This document shows, in pieces, positions 47,261 to 60,740 of a stretch of DNA of 64,000 bases. A program made the position numbers and the translations under genes. How positions within the stretch are numbered: position 1 is the stretch's first letter; each line of letters opens with the position of its first letter. Source of the stretch: Nemopilema nomurai (taxonomy: Eukaryota; Cnidaria; Scyphozoa; Rhizostomeae; Rhizostomatidae); the NCBI GenBank assembly GCA_003864495.1, contig ML133387.1, positions 2,920,781-2,984,780 on the forward strand, in the 5' to 3' direction. The notes under the pieces were generated by a model that saw nothing but the letters and a program-made list of their open reading frames with translations, was not told the DNA's origin and made no database searches.

Positions 47261-48982
47261 CAACTACTGGCATGAAACTATTTGTGTATTAGTCTATTGC
47301 GTGACATGCGATTCAGCGTTCCAAAGAGCACGTGCTGGTGCATGTTCAAGGTAGTGCAATTAGAAGTGCTGGAATATATCAACAGCACAAGTAGGAAATT
47401 CTCCTGTTCTTTGCAAATGATGCTTGATGACTGCAAACTGCGAATCGACAAGTCAAAATACTCCAATCACATAGACCGCTTTGCTTATTAACTTTGAGAT
47501 CGTCTTCGCTGATACATTAGAAATGGCAGCTGCTGATGTTTTGGACCGATAGGGAAGTCAACTCTCTCATCTCAATTATTAAAATGGTGAGCAATGATGG
47601 CTATTAAACAATACTTTTCACCTGTAATTTCATGCTTTAAGAGTTTCTCTTTTAATCTTCACTGCATACATACTTTGGTTTGGAATTCATAGTCAAGAAT
47701 AATCAATTACGTTAACGGAACCGATCACAATTTGGCCTACGATTTTTTCAGGCCAAATTAATTGCTTCCAAAATTTGCAACCCATCCTTTCTATTGTCAA
47801 GACCCTGAACGCGCAATTAGAGCCTGGGACAAGAAACGCTATAGGCCTCAAATACGTCATCAAAACTGTGATAGATGTTGCTGCTGTTTATTGAGGAGCT
47901 CCTAATCACATGCTAAGAGAAATCTTGAAAGTCTATCCAGTTAAAAAAGATATGTCGTATGTTGTACACTTTTCTTTATACCTGGCTGCTATGTCAGTTT
48001 CTGTAGACTTCAGTTTCTGACGTTTATCAATCTAGTTGAATAGAAATATTTCACCACCTCCACCACACACCACATAAGTGCTTCAAACTAGTCCAGTGTT
48101 TTCGTTCTCGATGCAAGTTGCTCGTGAGAGAGGTTTAGAGGCAAGAAACCTCTTTGTGTGGCAGTTTTCCAACTCCGTTGCAAGTCGTGTGTAAGGGTTG
48201 ACCGTCAACTGGTAACAATTCAGCTTGTGAAAACTCTATTAAAAAGGTGGCGCCCTGTCTGGGTCGAACCTTTCAAACCATTCATATGTTGACAAGTATT
48301 GGTCAAGGTTTCCACGTTGCTATCTCGGAATTAAGATTCTAGACAATGTAAGGCTTCTACGAAGTCTTCTAAAGCAAGATTTCTGATATCAGTTTGGAAA
48401 TACAGTCATTGAAAGAATTCACCCTTCTCGCTCTGGTATAAAGCGAACTAGAAAGGAGATGTGCGCCTCTAAGCAGAAAATGGTTTGAATGGAGAAAGGT
48501 AAAGAGAATTTTCTTTCAAAATCTTGATTAGGCAAATTTGTTTGAGAGCATTCTCCAAGCTTGTGCTATGCGTATTATCAAATCAAGGTGACGTGACTGA
48601 ATGGCTATTGATGCGAGGAAACATTCCCTTTCCCAAGTATTCTAAAAAAAACAGTACCGGTGATTTAAATGCAGTGTTTCAAAAAAATTTGATTCAGGCG
48701 TATTTGACCGAACAATGCTGATTAGCGTTTGTGCAGATAAACAAAGCACCTTTGTTTGAGTAGCTGCTAATGTGGGCTTTTCTGTCAGGTGAATACCAAG
48801 CGATGCTCATCTTTTTTAAGAAAACGACCGGCAATTTATTAATACTTAATTGAAAGCGTATTTGTTTAACCTGTTGCTTAATTACAAAACTCAAATCAAC
48901 CACTTGAAGGCCACAACGGGCCTAAGTTTGTTCCAGGGCCTTATGTGCGCAAAATGGTAAGCATTTTGTTATCAGCAAGCTA

Positions 48983-49255
48983 CAATGCCTGCCAAAAGTC
49001 TTTGGAACACCTCGGTATTTTCATACTTTTTCCTTTTTTAACTTTTTCGACACGCCCTGAGCTGTTAAACCCCCTCCCCCCAGAAAACAATGTTGGTAAC
49101 AAAGTAAAACATCCAGTCAATATGGGGAAAAGTTTGGTGTAAAATTGACGCTTCGTTTAGCAGCAGGACAACATTGTTCGAAGGGGGGGGGGGGGGATGA
49201 GTGAACGTGAGTCAAAGAACTGTTGTAAATGTGCCAAAAATTTTGGCAGGCATTA
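48983..49255. mobile_element. Foldback MITE with TA target duplication
   Basis: The left end begins CAATGCCTGCCAAAAGTCTT and the right end, reversed, begins TAATGCCTGCCAAAATTTTT; both are flanked by TA. Inside, a C tract followed by AACAATGTTG at 49070-49095 is mirrored by CAACATTGTT followed by fourteen G at 49170-49196. The element of 273 bases can therefore fold back along much of its length. There is no coding capacity. The TA target and small size suggest a Tc1/mariner-related MITE. Confidence 0.7.
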
Positions 49256-50227
49256 TAAGTGAAGTTCTCTTGCGGTCTTCAAAGAGAAAAGCGAACGTGG
49301 TCGTTATACATTTAGGTCTCTCACTTTTGTGTATGAATCAATGAGAGTTCCCTATTGCATGCTAGGCATTAAAAATGTTTCCTGTTTTTAAGCACGAATC
49401 GAATTTGATAATGCAATATTGATACTCCAGCGTATCCATCTATATGGCTGGCCCTAAAAATATGGAGTACATGTAGACATAATTGGGGATTCCTTGATTT
49501 GTTCTTCAGAGTTTGATAACAGTGGCTCTATCCTTGCCATCATAACTGTTGTTTGCAACACGTTCAGTCAAGACGAAAGCTGAGTTCTCTCAAAAATTAG
49601 GAGAGGATTTTCACGATGCTCGGTTTGATACATTTTCAAATAAAGGAAGTAGTAGTCAATGCACAAGTATCGTTTATTATGTACGAAAAACAGTTTGTCA
49701 CCCCCACAAAACCAGACAGGATGCCTTGTAGGCGAAGTATTTTATAGGAAATGTTGAATTGATTGTCAAATGCAAACAAAAAACTCGTAAAAGAGTATTA
49801 CGCAAAGGGCATTGTAGCATTTCCTTCGCAATATTTGACATTCAGAAGGAAAGGCAAACTTCAACTATTAAAGAGTTTGTTATCAATTATTAATCTTTCT
49901 AATTAATTACAAACAGTCATATCCAGCAAGTATCTTGTAAAAATTACCCAAGGCCTTGAAAGAACCTTTCTTGCAGGCTTGGAATAGCTAAGGACCGCAT
50001 TGATACTAGTTCGATTGTAGGAAAAATTTCCTAGAGCATTACACAGAATGATAAACGAGTTTGGTTTGATATCAGAAGGGCTGTTGAAGTAGCTCTTCAA
50101 GGATACGCTGCCTAAATGCACGACAGGGTACTCTAAAAGCTGCGATGCTTATATATTTTGCCAAGGGTTAATTCTTATAAAAACATACAAATACAGAATT
50201 ACCAAGGATAGCGACGCATTTACCCAT

Positions 50228-50425
50228 GGGCCTACTAGGCCTGGGCCCAGAGGCCCTCCTTAGGATTTCCATATTAGGGGGCCCAAAGCAAAATTTGTTT
50301 AAGCCTATAAAAAGTGCTGCTGTGGATGAATCGAATAGCATGACATGAGATACTTTGGCATATTTCAGTGGGCTCCATCAACCTTGGGTTCAGGGCTCCA
50401 AGAGTCGTTAATGTGGCCCTGGCCG
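50228..50425 (+). repeat. Dispersed repeat copy B
   Basis: This block is a diverged second copy of 16436-16610, sharing GGCCTGGGCCCAGAGGCCCT near the start, a GGGGGCCC core, an AATAGCATGACATGAGA segment and a GGGCTCC part in the same order and orientation. The element class is unknown. Confidence 0.65.
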
Positions 50426-53400
50426 AGCAAATAGGGCATTGAAAAGTTTTCAAATAGCTGAAAACCTGGATCATTGAATCAATTTAGTCTTGCTGCTATT
50501 TTAGATGTTTGTCAGCCTATTGTCGACCGCGTCGTTTTGAAGCAACTGAAAGGAAGAGCGTACCCGTTTATGTTTCTCAGACATATGGAGGGATCCGTCT
50601 TGATATAATGAGTATTTCATTCTGAAACTAATCTTTAATCGTTTCACGTTGAGAGAAAAATGGCCATTTTTTAATTATGCTTATAGTTCGAAGAAAAAAG
50701 AAAGACTAACTTAGCTAAAGATATAGATCTTGATATTCTGGCTTCGAAGAAACCCAGCAGAAACACAGTAAGCCAATAATTTGAGTTCGAAATGGTTTTT
50801 GTTAAAATAGCCTTGTTTCTCAATTTCCATTTCCCTGTTGTACGGAATTAACTCAAACTGCAGCCAATGTAATTTTTGTATTTTGTCTTGGACCATTCCT
50901 AATTTCCAAGCTGTATGCACGCAAAGAAGTAGAAAGATCATAACAATTGCAGATCAATAGACTGCTGTCTGTTTTGTAATCATATAGAAAAAGCATCTAA
51001 TTTTTTAATTTCTGTTTTGTCTTCATTACAAGGTAAAACATTCTCTTTCTTCCCCTTTCCCGCAATGTTTTCATTTCCCACATACGATGCGCATTTAATG
51101 CACAGCCTCGCTCTGAATAGCTGCGAAACGAGACTTCATTACTAACATAAAGGGTTCCAATAAACAGAGGGGAGAATTGCACTTGCCATGCGCGTAGACC
51201 TCACAGGGAAGCAAAAGCAAATTTTTCATTCTGGCCCTAGCAACGAAATTAAACCTGTAGTGATAGAGACACATATAAGTTTCTTGGCTTTCCCGGTCTC
51301 TAAATGTTCATTGATTTCATCTAAACGCCGAGCGGAAACACCTCGTTCGTGGAATGTTTTGATTAGGCTAGGCGGGAAAGTCGAAGAAGAACGCTCTTCG
51401 AACGCAGGAATGGATCGACCAATCGGATCAATTCTCCCTCTGTTGTTCCAATAAGAGAATAATCGAAAACAATAATGTAAAGTCTATGACGTCATGAATA
51501 CAATGACTGCTTTTTCTTTCGCCTGCTGGTACGAGATTAGGTATGATTAGATGCGATATAGGTACGATATGAGGATGGGTTGCCCTTTAACAGCGCTGCG
51601 ATTCCCATGTAGAATTCTTCTTCTAAGCGTCATACATCACTCAAAAATGCCGAGAAATCATTTCTTTCATGAAGAGCTTTCTAATATAGTGGTACTTCAA
51701 ATGCTAATGCATTGAACTAATTTATTTGCTTTCTGGTAAGCATTGGGCGTTGCTCAATGTGATTTGAAAAGGAAATTGAAAACACAAGCATTACTTTAAC
51801 TGGAAGCCCGCTGTGTCAATGAAATCAGAAATCATGTTCCTAATGTCCCAAAACCTAGTTTTTTCGTGTCACCTTCTCTCTCAATTTTGATTCAATTTTT
51901 CCTGACATTTGGAGCTCAAGTGATTTCCAATGCAAATATTAGATGTAGTATTTATATAGTTAAAGTGTTGCAGTTATTTAGCAAACAAAAAATAGTGAAT
52001 GTTTGTTACATATTGTTCAGGAAAAAGGCGGGGAAAAACGGAGCAAAATTTTCCACCTGGCGTTTTTAATTGCAACTTACAGAGAAAGTAAAATAAAATT
52101 TATCTACCGAGCTGAGACGTAAAACGCTTTTTACAAGCAGATGAAAATATAAAAGCCTGAATATTTGTTACTCTTCTCGACACTAATTCGTTTTGTGTCC
52201 AATCTCTACTTGTGGAAGATTAGACTGTTATCTTTTAATGGTCGATTCAAATGTGGTTATTGAATTTATACCCATTAGAAAGCTCCATCAAAGCGCTTTC
52301 GTCAGTACTTTTGTTAAGCTATCGATAAAGCTATTTTTATTCTGTTCCCCACCTCTAGAGATTCTTTTGTAAGAAACCGATATGAAAATGCTTCTGTTTC
52401 CACCTCTTGTGATGGATGATGGAAAAGGGGACATGTCAGGCTCTTGGTTGACAAAATTCGATTGACCTTTCTAGAATGAGCAGCCAACAGCTTTAATGAT
52501 TCATGCACAATATAGGATAGGGCGTCGGTACTAAATAGCTACAGGTCAAGGAAAGTTTAGAGTAAGAATCAAAGGTAATGCTCGAATCAAATCAGCTCCA
52601 GCAATCTGCAAATGTAATGCTATTGGAAGCAATGCGTTTTTAAGGTCCATTTTGTGGTTCAGAAGGAGCAGGAAATTAGTATTTGCTGAAAGTGTCACAC
52701 CCAGTTAGTAACTGACCGAATCAATGAATGATCCTGCCAGCTGTCATTGTATAGAGCTTCTAGTCAAAAGGTTTTGAAAAATTGAAAATGATCGTCATGG
52801 TAATGCTATAACTGCATTGGTCTACAGCCGGACACACTCATGCAAGCGCCCCTGTCTGCATTGGGAAATGTTTCTAGCACAATATGTTGGCAGTTATTTT
52901 CTTGAGAATTGTGACATTGCATCATTTATCCCATTTTCAATGACATCTTAGCAATACTTTTAGCAGGATTTTTCGAGTCTGCAGAATATATCTTAGTCTT
53001 TTTGTTGGAGTTTCTTACGATGCCATGCAAGTTTTCTAAGAGTTCTGCGATCTTGCATCGCGAGGGTGTGAAAATCAAATTTCGAGGTCATAGTCGTAGC
53101 AGTTTGTTCTTTTAGGTTAATCCTAAGCATCTAAAGGTAACATCTAAATTCTTAGATAATCCTAGATCAATCCTATTTTTCTAAGTGGCAGTTACTTAAT
53201 GGCGAAATGGAAGATCCTCGTCGATGGTATCGAAAAATTAACTTATCGCTCTAAAATAACTCTCTTAAGAATGCTGATGTCAATAGAACTGGATGAAAAT
53301 AAAGACATCGCCAAAAGAGACATCGATAGGTAGAAAGAGGGATCATTCAAATCATTTAGCTTCTTGTAAGTATAAAATAATAATAATTTCAAAGAGTTCC

Positions 53401-54363
53401 CTAGAAACAGTGACTTTCAAATAAACACGCGAGGGAAGAAAAGGAGAGAATTAAAATCGACAAAAAACCAATATCTGACGTGTATATTTATCGAACATAA
53501 AAGCTATCGCGTAGCCTTGCAGTTTAGCCTTTTCGTCTGGTAAACAATAGATAAACTCTTAGTCAATATAATACAATCTTTTAGATTGGATTCAATCTCA
53601 TAAGTTTCCGGGTCTACAAAACTCGTTATCTTTAAACAAGTAAACTTTCTCTTAATTGTAAAATGCTCTCTTTAGTAACAGGTGACCCGGTGGCTCTACA
53701 CAGGACACAACTGAGAGACACGTGTATAGCTTATATGTCATATATGAAATATCAGGTTCGTGTATGAAACATACCATTATAGAGCTCTACGGCAGTTAAA
53801 TTTGGTGTCTAGCGGTAAAGGAAGGTTCACCAACCTTTTTATCTACATAGTCCGATTGTTTCTTCAGAAAGGGTTCGTTCCTAACAAAGCTTTCTGGGGA
53901 TGGCCTACACTTCACCTTATCAACCACAAAGTCATAAAGTTCTGTTTGTTGATAATGGTAAAATATCTTTATCATTACCTAGTGGCAAAAGCTATTAAGA
54001 CAAGGGTTGCTCCATAATTGTCTGCTAAAACCTGCCTACGATTAAATAGTTTATTGGTTTTACGTAATTAACTATACAAGCGCTACCTAAACACGAAAGA
54101 CAGCTGTCAACATCCAAAGTGACTGCTCATTTGAACACGGAAGACATTTGTTAAATTGCCATTCGTGTTGCGATGGCATTTAATGATGATTTGAAAGAGC
54201 AGATGTCTCATCACTAAAATGTTTCCATTTCTGCTATAGACCCACCGTTTCATTTCTAAGCTTCTTCCTATTATTAAGGTCTCTTCGATTTCAGTGGCCC
54301 TTGCGGTTGGGGCGGCCCCTGCGGTGGCGGTGCATGCTGTTGTTGCACGTATGCTTTAGTTCC

Positions 54364-54498
54364 CTAGATGAAGTAATCCTAGATGAAGTAATCCTAGATG
54401 AAGCAATCCTAGATGAAGTAATCCTAGATGAAGTAATCCTAGATGAAGTAATCCTAGATGAAGCAATCATGGATGAAGCAATCATGGATGAAGTAATC
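54364..54498 (+). repeat. Minisatellite, nine copies of a 15-bp unit
   Basis: Nine head-to-tail copies of CTAGATGAAGTAATC vary only at a few positions (GTA or GCA in the fourth codon, CTAG or ATGG at the start). The unit length is a multiple of three. A plus-strand frame from ATG at 54334 to 54516 reads MLLLHVCFSS followed by repeated LDEVI pentapeptides, 60 residues in all. With no splice or family support I call it a repeat, not a gene. Confidence 0.9.
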
Positions 54499-56019
54499 GA
54501 CATTCACACCATCTGAAAGTATCGCCAGCTTTAAATTATCCTCTTACAAGTGATTCTGCTCTTATTAGTTTTGAAAGCTCAATATCTCTAGCTCTGAGAT
54601 TTGCTATAGTATGAAATAGAAATTACATTGTCAAATTTTTTACAGAATAGACTTTATGGTCACTAATAACCGCCTTTAAACAGCTCAGTCGAACTCCAGT
54701 AGAAATCCCTGCTTAAGGTATGTGATCTTTGCTCACATGCTCCACCTTGTAGAACAATAATTCCTCCTCGTGGGCTTTATGTCATTCACTCTGAACTGTT
54801 TTCAATTCTCCGTTTACCGCTGAACTTAAATCGAAATACTTCAAGGATCCCAGTCCACTTATCTGCTATTGAGTGCCAAGTGAAAACACACAATGGTGCA
54901 CATGGCTAGAACAGAACCTAAAAGGCAGCGGCTGGTTTACTTCACAATACCCTGTCCAGGAAGATGTGCTCTGGAAGCCTACCTCTAAGCACAATATGGG
55001 ACTAGCCTTTACCTAGATTGGCACCAACTATGCTTCCATTGAAGCAGTATTCTTTGTATCAGAAAATAGATGATTGGGTGAGCTGAGGCCTTTTTTATTG
55101 GGACTTTTTATATTCCATAATAGACGTACGTGTCTTATTCATTAAAAATGTATTAAGTTTGGCATGAATATGTGTACAGATTCTGCTTTCTGCAAGTTTC
55201 AACTTAGACCAGTTTTTTCGCAACCAATTGAAGAAAAATCCGTTAAAGAATTCTGGCGAAACATGCTTATTGTCAGGCTTTCAGATTCTCTCATTAATTA
55301 GAGAGAATAGCTTCGCTGCAATGTCCTGAAAAATTACCTGCTTTATTCATAGGACGAGGCTGGGGTTCAAGCACGTCCAGATTGGCAGGTAACAGCATAC
55401 TTCAATTATTCAACAGATTTATTGCCATTCAGTTGTGCATTAGACACCTAATTGCTGCCTGCATTGACGATCAATTTTTTCTTTCTATCTTATAATTTCC
55501 CTCACTCTACCATTTAAATACTTTCCACAGAGCTTAGAAATTCGGCTGTACATAAAACTTTTCGATTCTCAATTCGTGATTTTTTCACCAATCCCGAGCT
55601 GGTTAAGCTAGCCAAACGCAATATTTTGAAATTTGGTTTAATCTGTAATCAGCTGGATTGAAACTTGTTACGAGTCCATCTTTTCTTGCACTCGTATATG
55701 TGCTGTATCGCCTTTAACAATGTTTTAATAAAAAACGGCTCGAACACATACTGGAACACCAGCAAAACTCGCCGTCATGATGGTTTCTGGCATGCGTTGT
55801 TAATGCCAGCTTTATACGGTGAGAAGGTTAAAATTCTGTTCGATAGTTTTGTTGATTAGAAAGATTTTACAAAATAGCTCATGAAGACCCTGGAAAGATC
55901 GCCGAGTATATGCTAGAATGTGAAACTTTAAGCATAAGAATCGGCATTTAGGATGCCGGCTCTTGTTTCAGCATGAGCTCTATTTCGTTAGGAATTCGCA
56001 ACCACACACTCCAGACTTG

Positions 56020-56139
56020 TGACGTCACGAGAGGATTCGTATATTAATTATTGATGGGCTCAGGGTTAAATACCGTGCACGCATTTGGCTGGTGTAGACA
56101 CGAGAAGTCGGCGGAAGGAGTCGTCAACATAGATCCGAG
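56020..56139 (+). promoter_or_regulatory. Candidate promoter and first exon with perfect CRE
   Basis: A full palindromic TGACGTCA at 56020-56027 is followed by a more GC-rich stretch. An ATG at 56054 opens 28 codons (MGSGLNTVHAFGWCRHEK, then SAEGVVNIDP) that run into a good splice donor, GAG followed by GTAATG, at 56140. Such a layout could be a promoter and first exon of a gene extending to the right. It is phase-compatible with the exon-like block at 63644, but joins of this length are easy to find by chance. Confidence 0.2.
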
Positions 56140-59100
56140 GTAATGCTATTTAGCGGTTTGTTTCTCACCTACCATAGTTCCTGTCTTCTTTTTAGGTTGT
56201 TGAATGATGAGTATGTACTTATCAAGGCGATCAAGTACCTTGAAACAGGGACTTGCAGTTGAAATTAAGCTTAAAAGCTTTTTCAAAGGCTTTTCCCATT
56301 CAAACCAACGTTGACCGCGCAGGAAATACATAGATATTGCGATAGCCTTCCACAGAAGTAAAATTTTGTTTTTGCTGACGATTTTTCATGTAGTTTTATT
56401 TTTAATCGCATTGGACCTAATCCAATCGTCGGAGGTTTAAAGATTTGATGACTCAAACTGGGTCTTGAACTATAATATTATGAAAATATATTTAGTGCAA
56501 TATTTAATTCCTGATATTTGCTCTAGTTTTTGACTGATTCTTGCTTGAGTTTAATTATTATTTGAAGATGCGACCCACTAATTGCGAGTTTTATCAATTC
56601 AACGACGCTGTAAACTCCAGCAACCTTAGCATGTCCAAAGCTGAACATGCACCTGGACACAAGAGCAAACTACTGCCTTTGTATGCAAACTGAAAGCGGT
56701 TTCATTCAATCTCTTTGTGTTGATTACAATCCTATAACTCACTTGTAAAATTATATTTCGTCTACCACTCCTTCGTCCATGTGTCCAATAGACGTTTAGA
56801 GCTAAACAAGTTTGGTCTTACGTCACACAATCGACGACCACCTCATGAGGTCTTTGATTATCTTATCCTAACTTCTGCATGGTTTTTCCAATCAACTATT
56901 CCTGAAGACGAAAATAAGTGAATTTGATCTCGTTATTCTGTGCTCTTAGCCTTGCCCAACCCGCATTTCACTCCACATTGCCAGCTAAAACAGATCTCAA
57001 ACGATAATAGAAATGAATGAAATGCGTGTTTTTATCAACTCATCTTTTATCGCTCTTTTTCTTTAGCTCCTCCACGCTGCATTGTCTTAGGCCTCATCAG
57101 ATTAATCAAAATGGCTTTACGAAGTGGACATGTGCGCTCGAATAAAAAGCCAAAAGTAATTAAAAAAAAAGTCTTCACACTAAAATCCGTGATTGTTTAT
57201 AAAATTGGTAATTGGCATTTGTTTCTACCTAGCATCTGAGAGTAGTCTTTAGGACACTGAGAAGCTCTATGTATATTGAGCAGTGTCCTGGTCCATCCTC
57301 TTGATGTGACCACACCTCGGGATTCCTTATACCTGGAATTACAGAGAGCTGGCAACTCTCCCCACTCTGGGTGGAGCTTTGGTCATGCCAAGGACTCGAA
57401 TCAGGGACTCGTAAAGAACCTTTACTTAGCGTTAAATCTCTCTCTCTCCATCGTTCAAATGAAAGTAATGGGATCCACAGACACCGCTTCAGTTATAAGA
57501 TATTAGCAAGTCGTGCAATACTGTCTACTAACTGTTGCCGCTTCAGTGTTTCAAAGTTGTTTGCTAATCCTCATAACGGTTGAATGTTGCTCGGTGATCT
57601 GAAATATATTTTAGCAATGGTCGGATTTGGTTTTATCAAGCGATGTATCAAGGCAGCTCCAGAGAAGCTCTGCAATTGCGCAAAACCCTTATTCATCTAG
57701 CGACTTTCTTTTCCTCTATTTTCAATCTATGAATATTGTGATTGGAACACTCCCAAACTGGCCTGTATAAGCTAAATGCTGTTTTGTAAATTGGGATCAT
57801 TTTAAAATTAAAGCTAAAATCGTTCCTTTGTACGCATGCCTCGTGTGAATCTTTGCGGTGCAAAGTGTAGAGCTTCGTTGCGAAACTTAACGAAAGATCA
57901 TCCGGCAAATTAAGCGAGTGAGAAGAAACTTCTGTTTTGTTGGTTGACAGAATAAATCCAAGAATTCCTATCTGATTGGGTAGATAATCCAATTGATCTT
58001 AAGGCGCTCTTTTAATTGTTGTCCCAATGTGTCTCGATGTTTTATAATGAACTCCATTATCTCTAAACAGGCCTCACTATAGGATCCTTCTACATCACAT
58101 TGAATTCAAAGGGAAATGGGAAGTTTCGGAACTAGGTAGCTATGCAAGGATATGAAAAGTGTCTTTTGGTCATTTGCAAGATAACTGAGTAGGATGTTGT
58201 GAGAATGGAGCCAATGATATACCGTAGCATTTTTAACATTTTCCAGAGTATTCTAGAATGCTTTATGGGACAAGCTTAGGGTGTTTCTTACAAAATATCA
58301 CGTGCTAGCCTGGTCTTCGAGCTATAAGGCAATATATAGAGTAGGGCTGTTAAAAAGCATAATAAAGTATAGATAAATGATATATCAAATAACTTTGTGA
58401 TAACAGGAAACATAGATATTAGCTGACTGACAATATACCAAATTTGAACTGGAAACATTTCTTCGATACAGTATCCTAAATTATGAGGCGTAGCATTCCG
58501 TTAGAGATTATGGGACCATTTTTCATGCTCCTCAATACGTCTGCGTTTCATATTAACCTCTGTTTTTCATATCAATACGTCTTCGTCTCTCAGTCGACCT
58601 CTCAAGAAATGAGAAATTAAAAAATGAATTTTCTTGCTCATAATAGCTCACTTATAACTTCAATGCACTGACTTATACCACGGGATTTTATTACTCAAAA
58701 ACCTTTATTCCACATCTTTTTCTTTAGAACTGGAAATCTTTACAAAAATTGACACTTGGGATTCAAGCTGTCACTGCCACAAGGTCAGCGAATTAAAGTA
58801 GCGCTAATACTTAGGCTAAACGCCCACTCCTTTGGACAAAATCTCAAGAATAGTTGAACCTTTCCCCCTGCGTTTTGTACGTTAGCTTGAAAATAGCTGC
58901 AAAAATCTTGAGACAAAATTTCACAACTGCTCTATGTTAATTTAGCAGACGACTTGCACATTTTCGCTGCATTTGCAATGTTTCTGCTTTGTGGGAAGAT
59001 TCATAAACCGGAGAAATGAAAGCACAGTTCAGTCAACAGGTCGAAAAGAACCTTAAACAATGACAGCTGTGGTAGTTTTAGCTTCCCTCTTTCCAACATT

Positions 59101-60473
59101 CTAAGGCCACAGAATCAATATACCAGACTCCTCTTTATCAACAACGAATTATTTAATTGATAACTCTTTCAGCATGTTTACACCTTGCTTACCTGAAGGT
59201 CTATATGAATAAATTGATTTCTTGATTTTAGTTTGTAACAAAGGTTTCTAATTTCTTTTACATGTTAGTCCAATATCTGAAATTTCCCTTGTTTTCTATG
59301 ACTCCTTTTTAAGGAAAAATCGTAAGGAAGAAAATACGAGGACCCAAGTATGCATTGATTTTCTCTTTGGCAATCATTATTCTTTCCTACACTTAAGAAC
59401 TTTTCAGGCTTGAGAACTGTTTAATTTTTTTCGATGACTTATACCCATCGTAGACCAAGGCACTATGTACATTGCCCGTGAAATTAGAGGCGATTTTCAC
59501 GCAAACATTTTATATCTGGGGCTCTATCAGTTTCAGATGGCTGCATTCAGACGGTTACTGTATGAGCCTTTATTGAGAAATATGCTAAGCTGCTAATGTT
59601 TAAAAGCAGATTCAGACAGCTTTTAATATGCTTTGATTTAATCGGGTTTTTGCAGCTATTTTCAAGCCAACGCACAAAACGCAGGGGAAAGGTAAAACTA
59701 TTCTTGATAAGACTGAATGTGCAGCTTTGATAACTTGCATTCAACTTAATCAGCATTCTCAATTGCAGTTGACATTTTCAAATCATTCTTTGGTACCATC
59801 CGGATTTTTCCTATATTCCCGAAACTGAAAGAGAATACTGGATGATTAAGTCTTTTAGTCCTTCCTGAACTATTTGTTCATTGAGAGCAGCCCCCCTTTC
59901 TTCCACCACCCTTTTCTCCCTTAATTTTAGGCTAAACACAAAGAACATGAAGGCAGATGTGTAAATGCTATCCGATAACAGCTAGCTACTGCGATGTTGC
60001 TTGAAAAAAACCGGTTTTGCAATTTGCTGGGCACCACGAATTGGAGATTTTCCTTTTACGTGTCGTGATCTCTGTCAGCACAAATTTCATGCAATGTTCT
60101 TTAAAAATCAAGCAGGCAACAAAATGGCATCGTTGTTAATGTGAGCTGTAGGTATCTCTTCAACAGTATTACCATGTGCACACTCTGTAGCTATTAATGC
60201 AAAAAGGCACCTTCTTTTCAAAAGAGACCCAGCCCCATCGTCATTACCAAAGTTCTTTTCTGGTAATTCAATGAGTCACCAGGTCATTGTAATCACAGCA
60301 GTCAAAAGTACCAAAGAGAGATCAGATGATTATGTGTACTAATTTACTATAAAGCTTTTAAATGGTAAGGAAGTGTGGCCCGGTTTGAGTGCTAATCAAT
60401 TAGCTTCATGTAATAAACACACAAAACACGTAATTTGAACAGTCTCTCTCTCTCTAACTAACTTAAAGTCCTC

Positions 60474-60740
60474 TTCCCGGGGGAAAGCCTGTTCTTGTCA
60501 TCTGCTTAAACGGGGTCTTCGGGAGGTCCCCACAGAAGCAAAGAAAGTCATCTGCAGAGCATCCAAAGACATTTGGAAGGATCGTATGTGTTAGGCCCCG
60601 TTCACACTGCTCAATTTTCATATTTCCATACGGAGCAAAGCTTATCCGTTTTGGCCTTGCGTTCAAATTGCTCCGCTGCGAACATCGTTCTGCAGTACGG
60701 TATCTAAGCTTGACAAAGAGCATCTGCAAACAATGAATAG
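60474..60740 (-). repeat. Possible mobile-element fragment
   Basis: The stretch includes GGCCCCGTTCACACTGCTCA, a type of motif often found at MITE ends. A minus-strand open frame of 146 codons covers it, but its composition is cysteine- and arginine-rich without a domain. Only one copy occurs in this window, so repeat status is inferred from motif style alone. Confidence 0.25.

Noticed and set aside
48550..48900. A diverged internal duplication around 48600-48720 and 48760-48880
   Set aside because: Shared words such as GACCGGCAATTT and GCGTATTTG are few and the alignment by eye is weak; I would not report it without a computed alignment.
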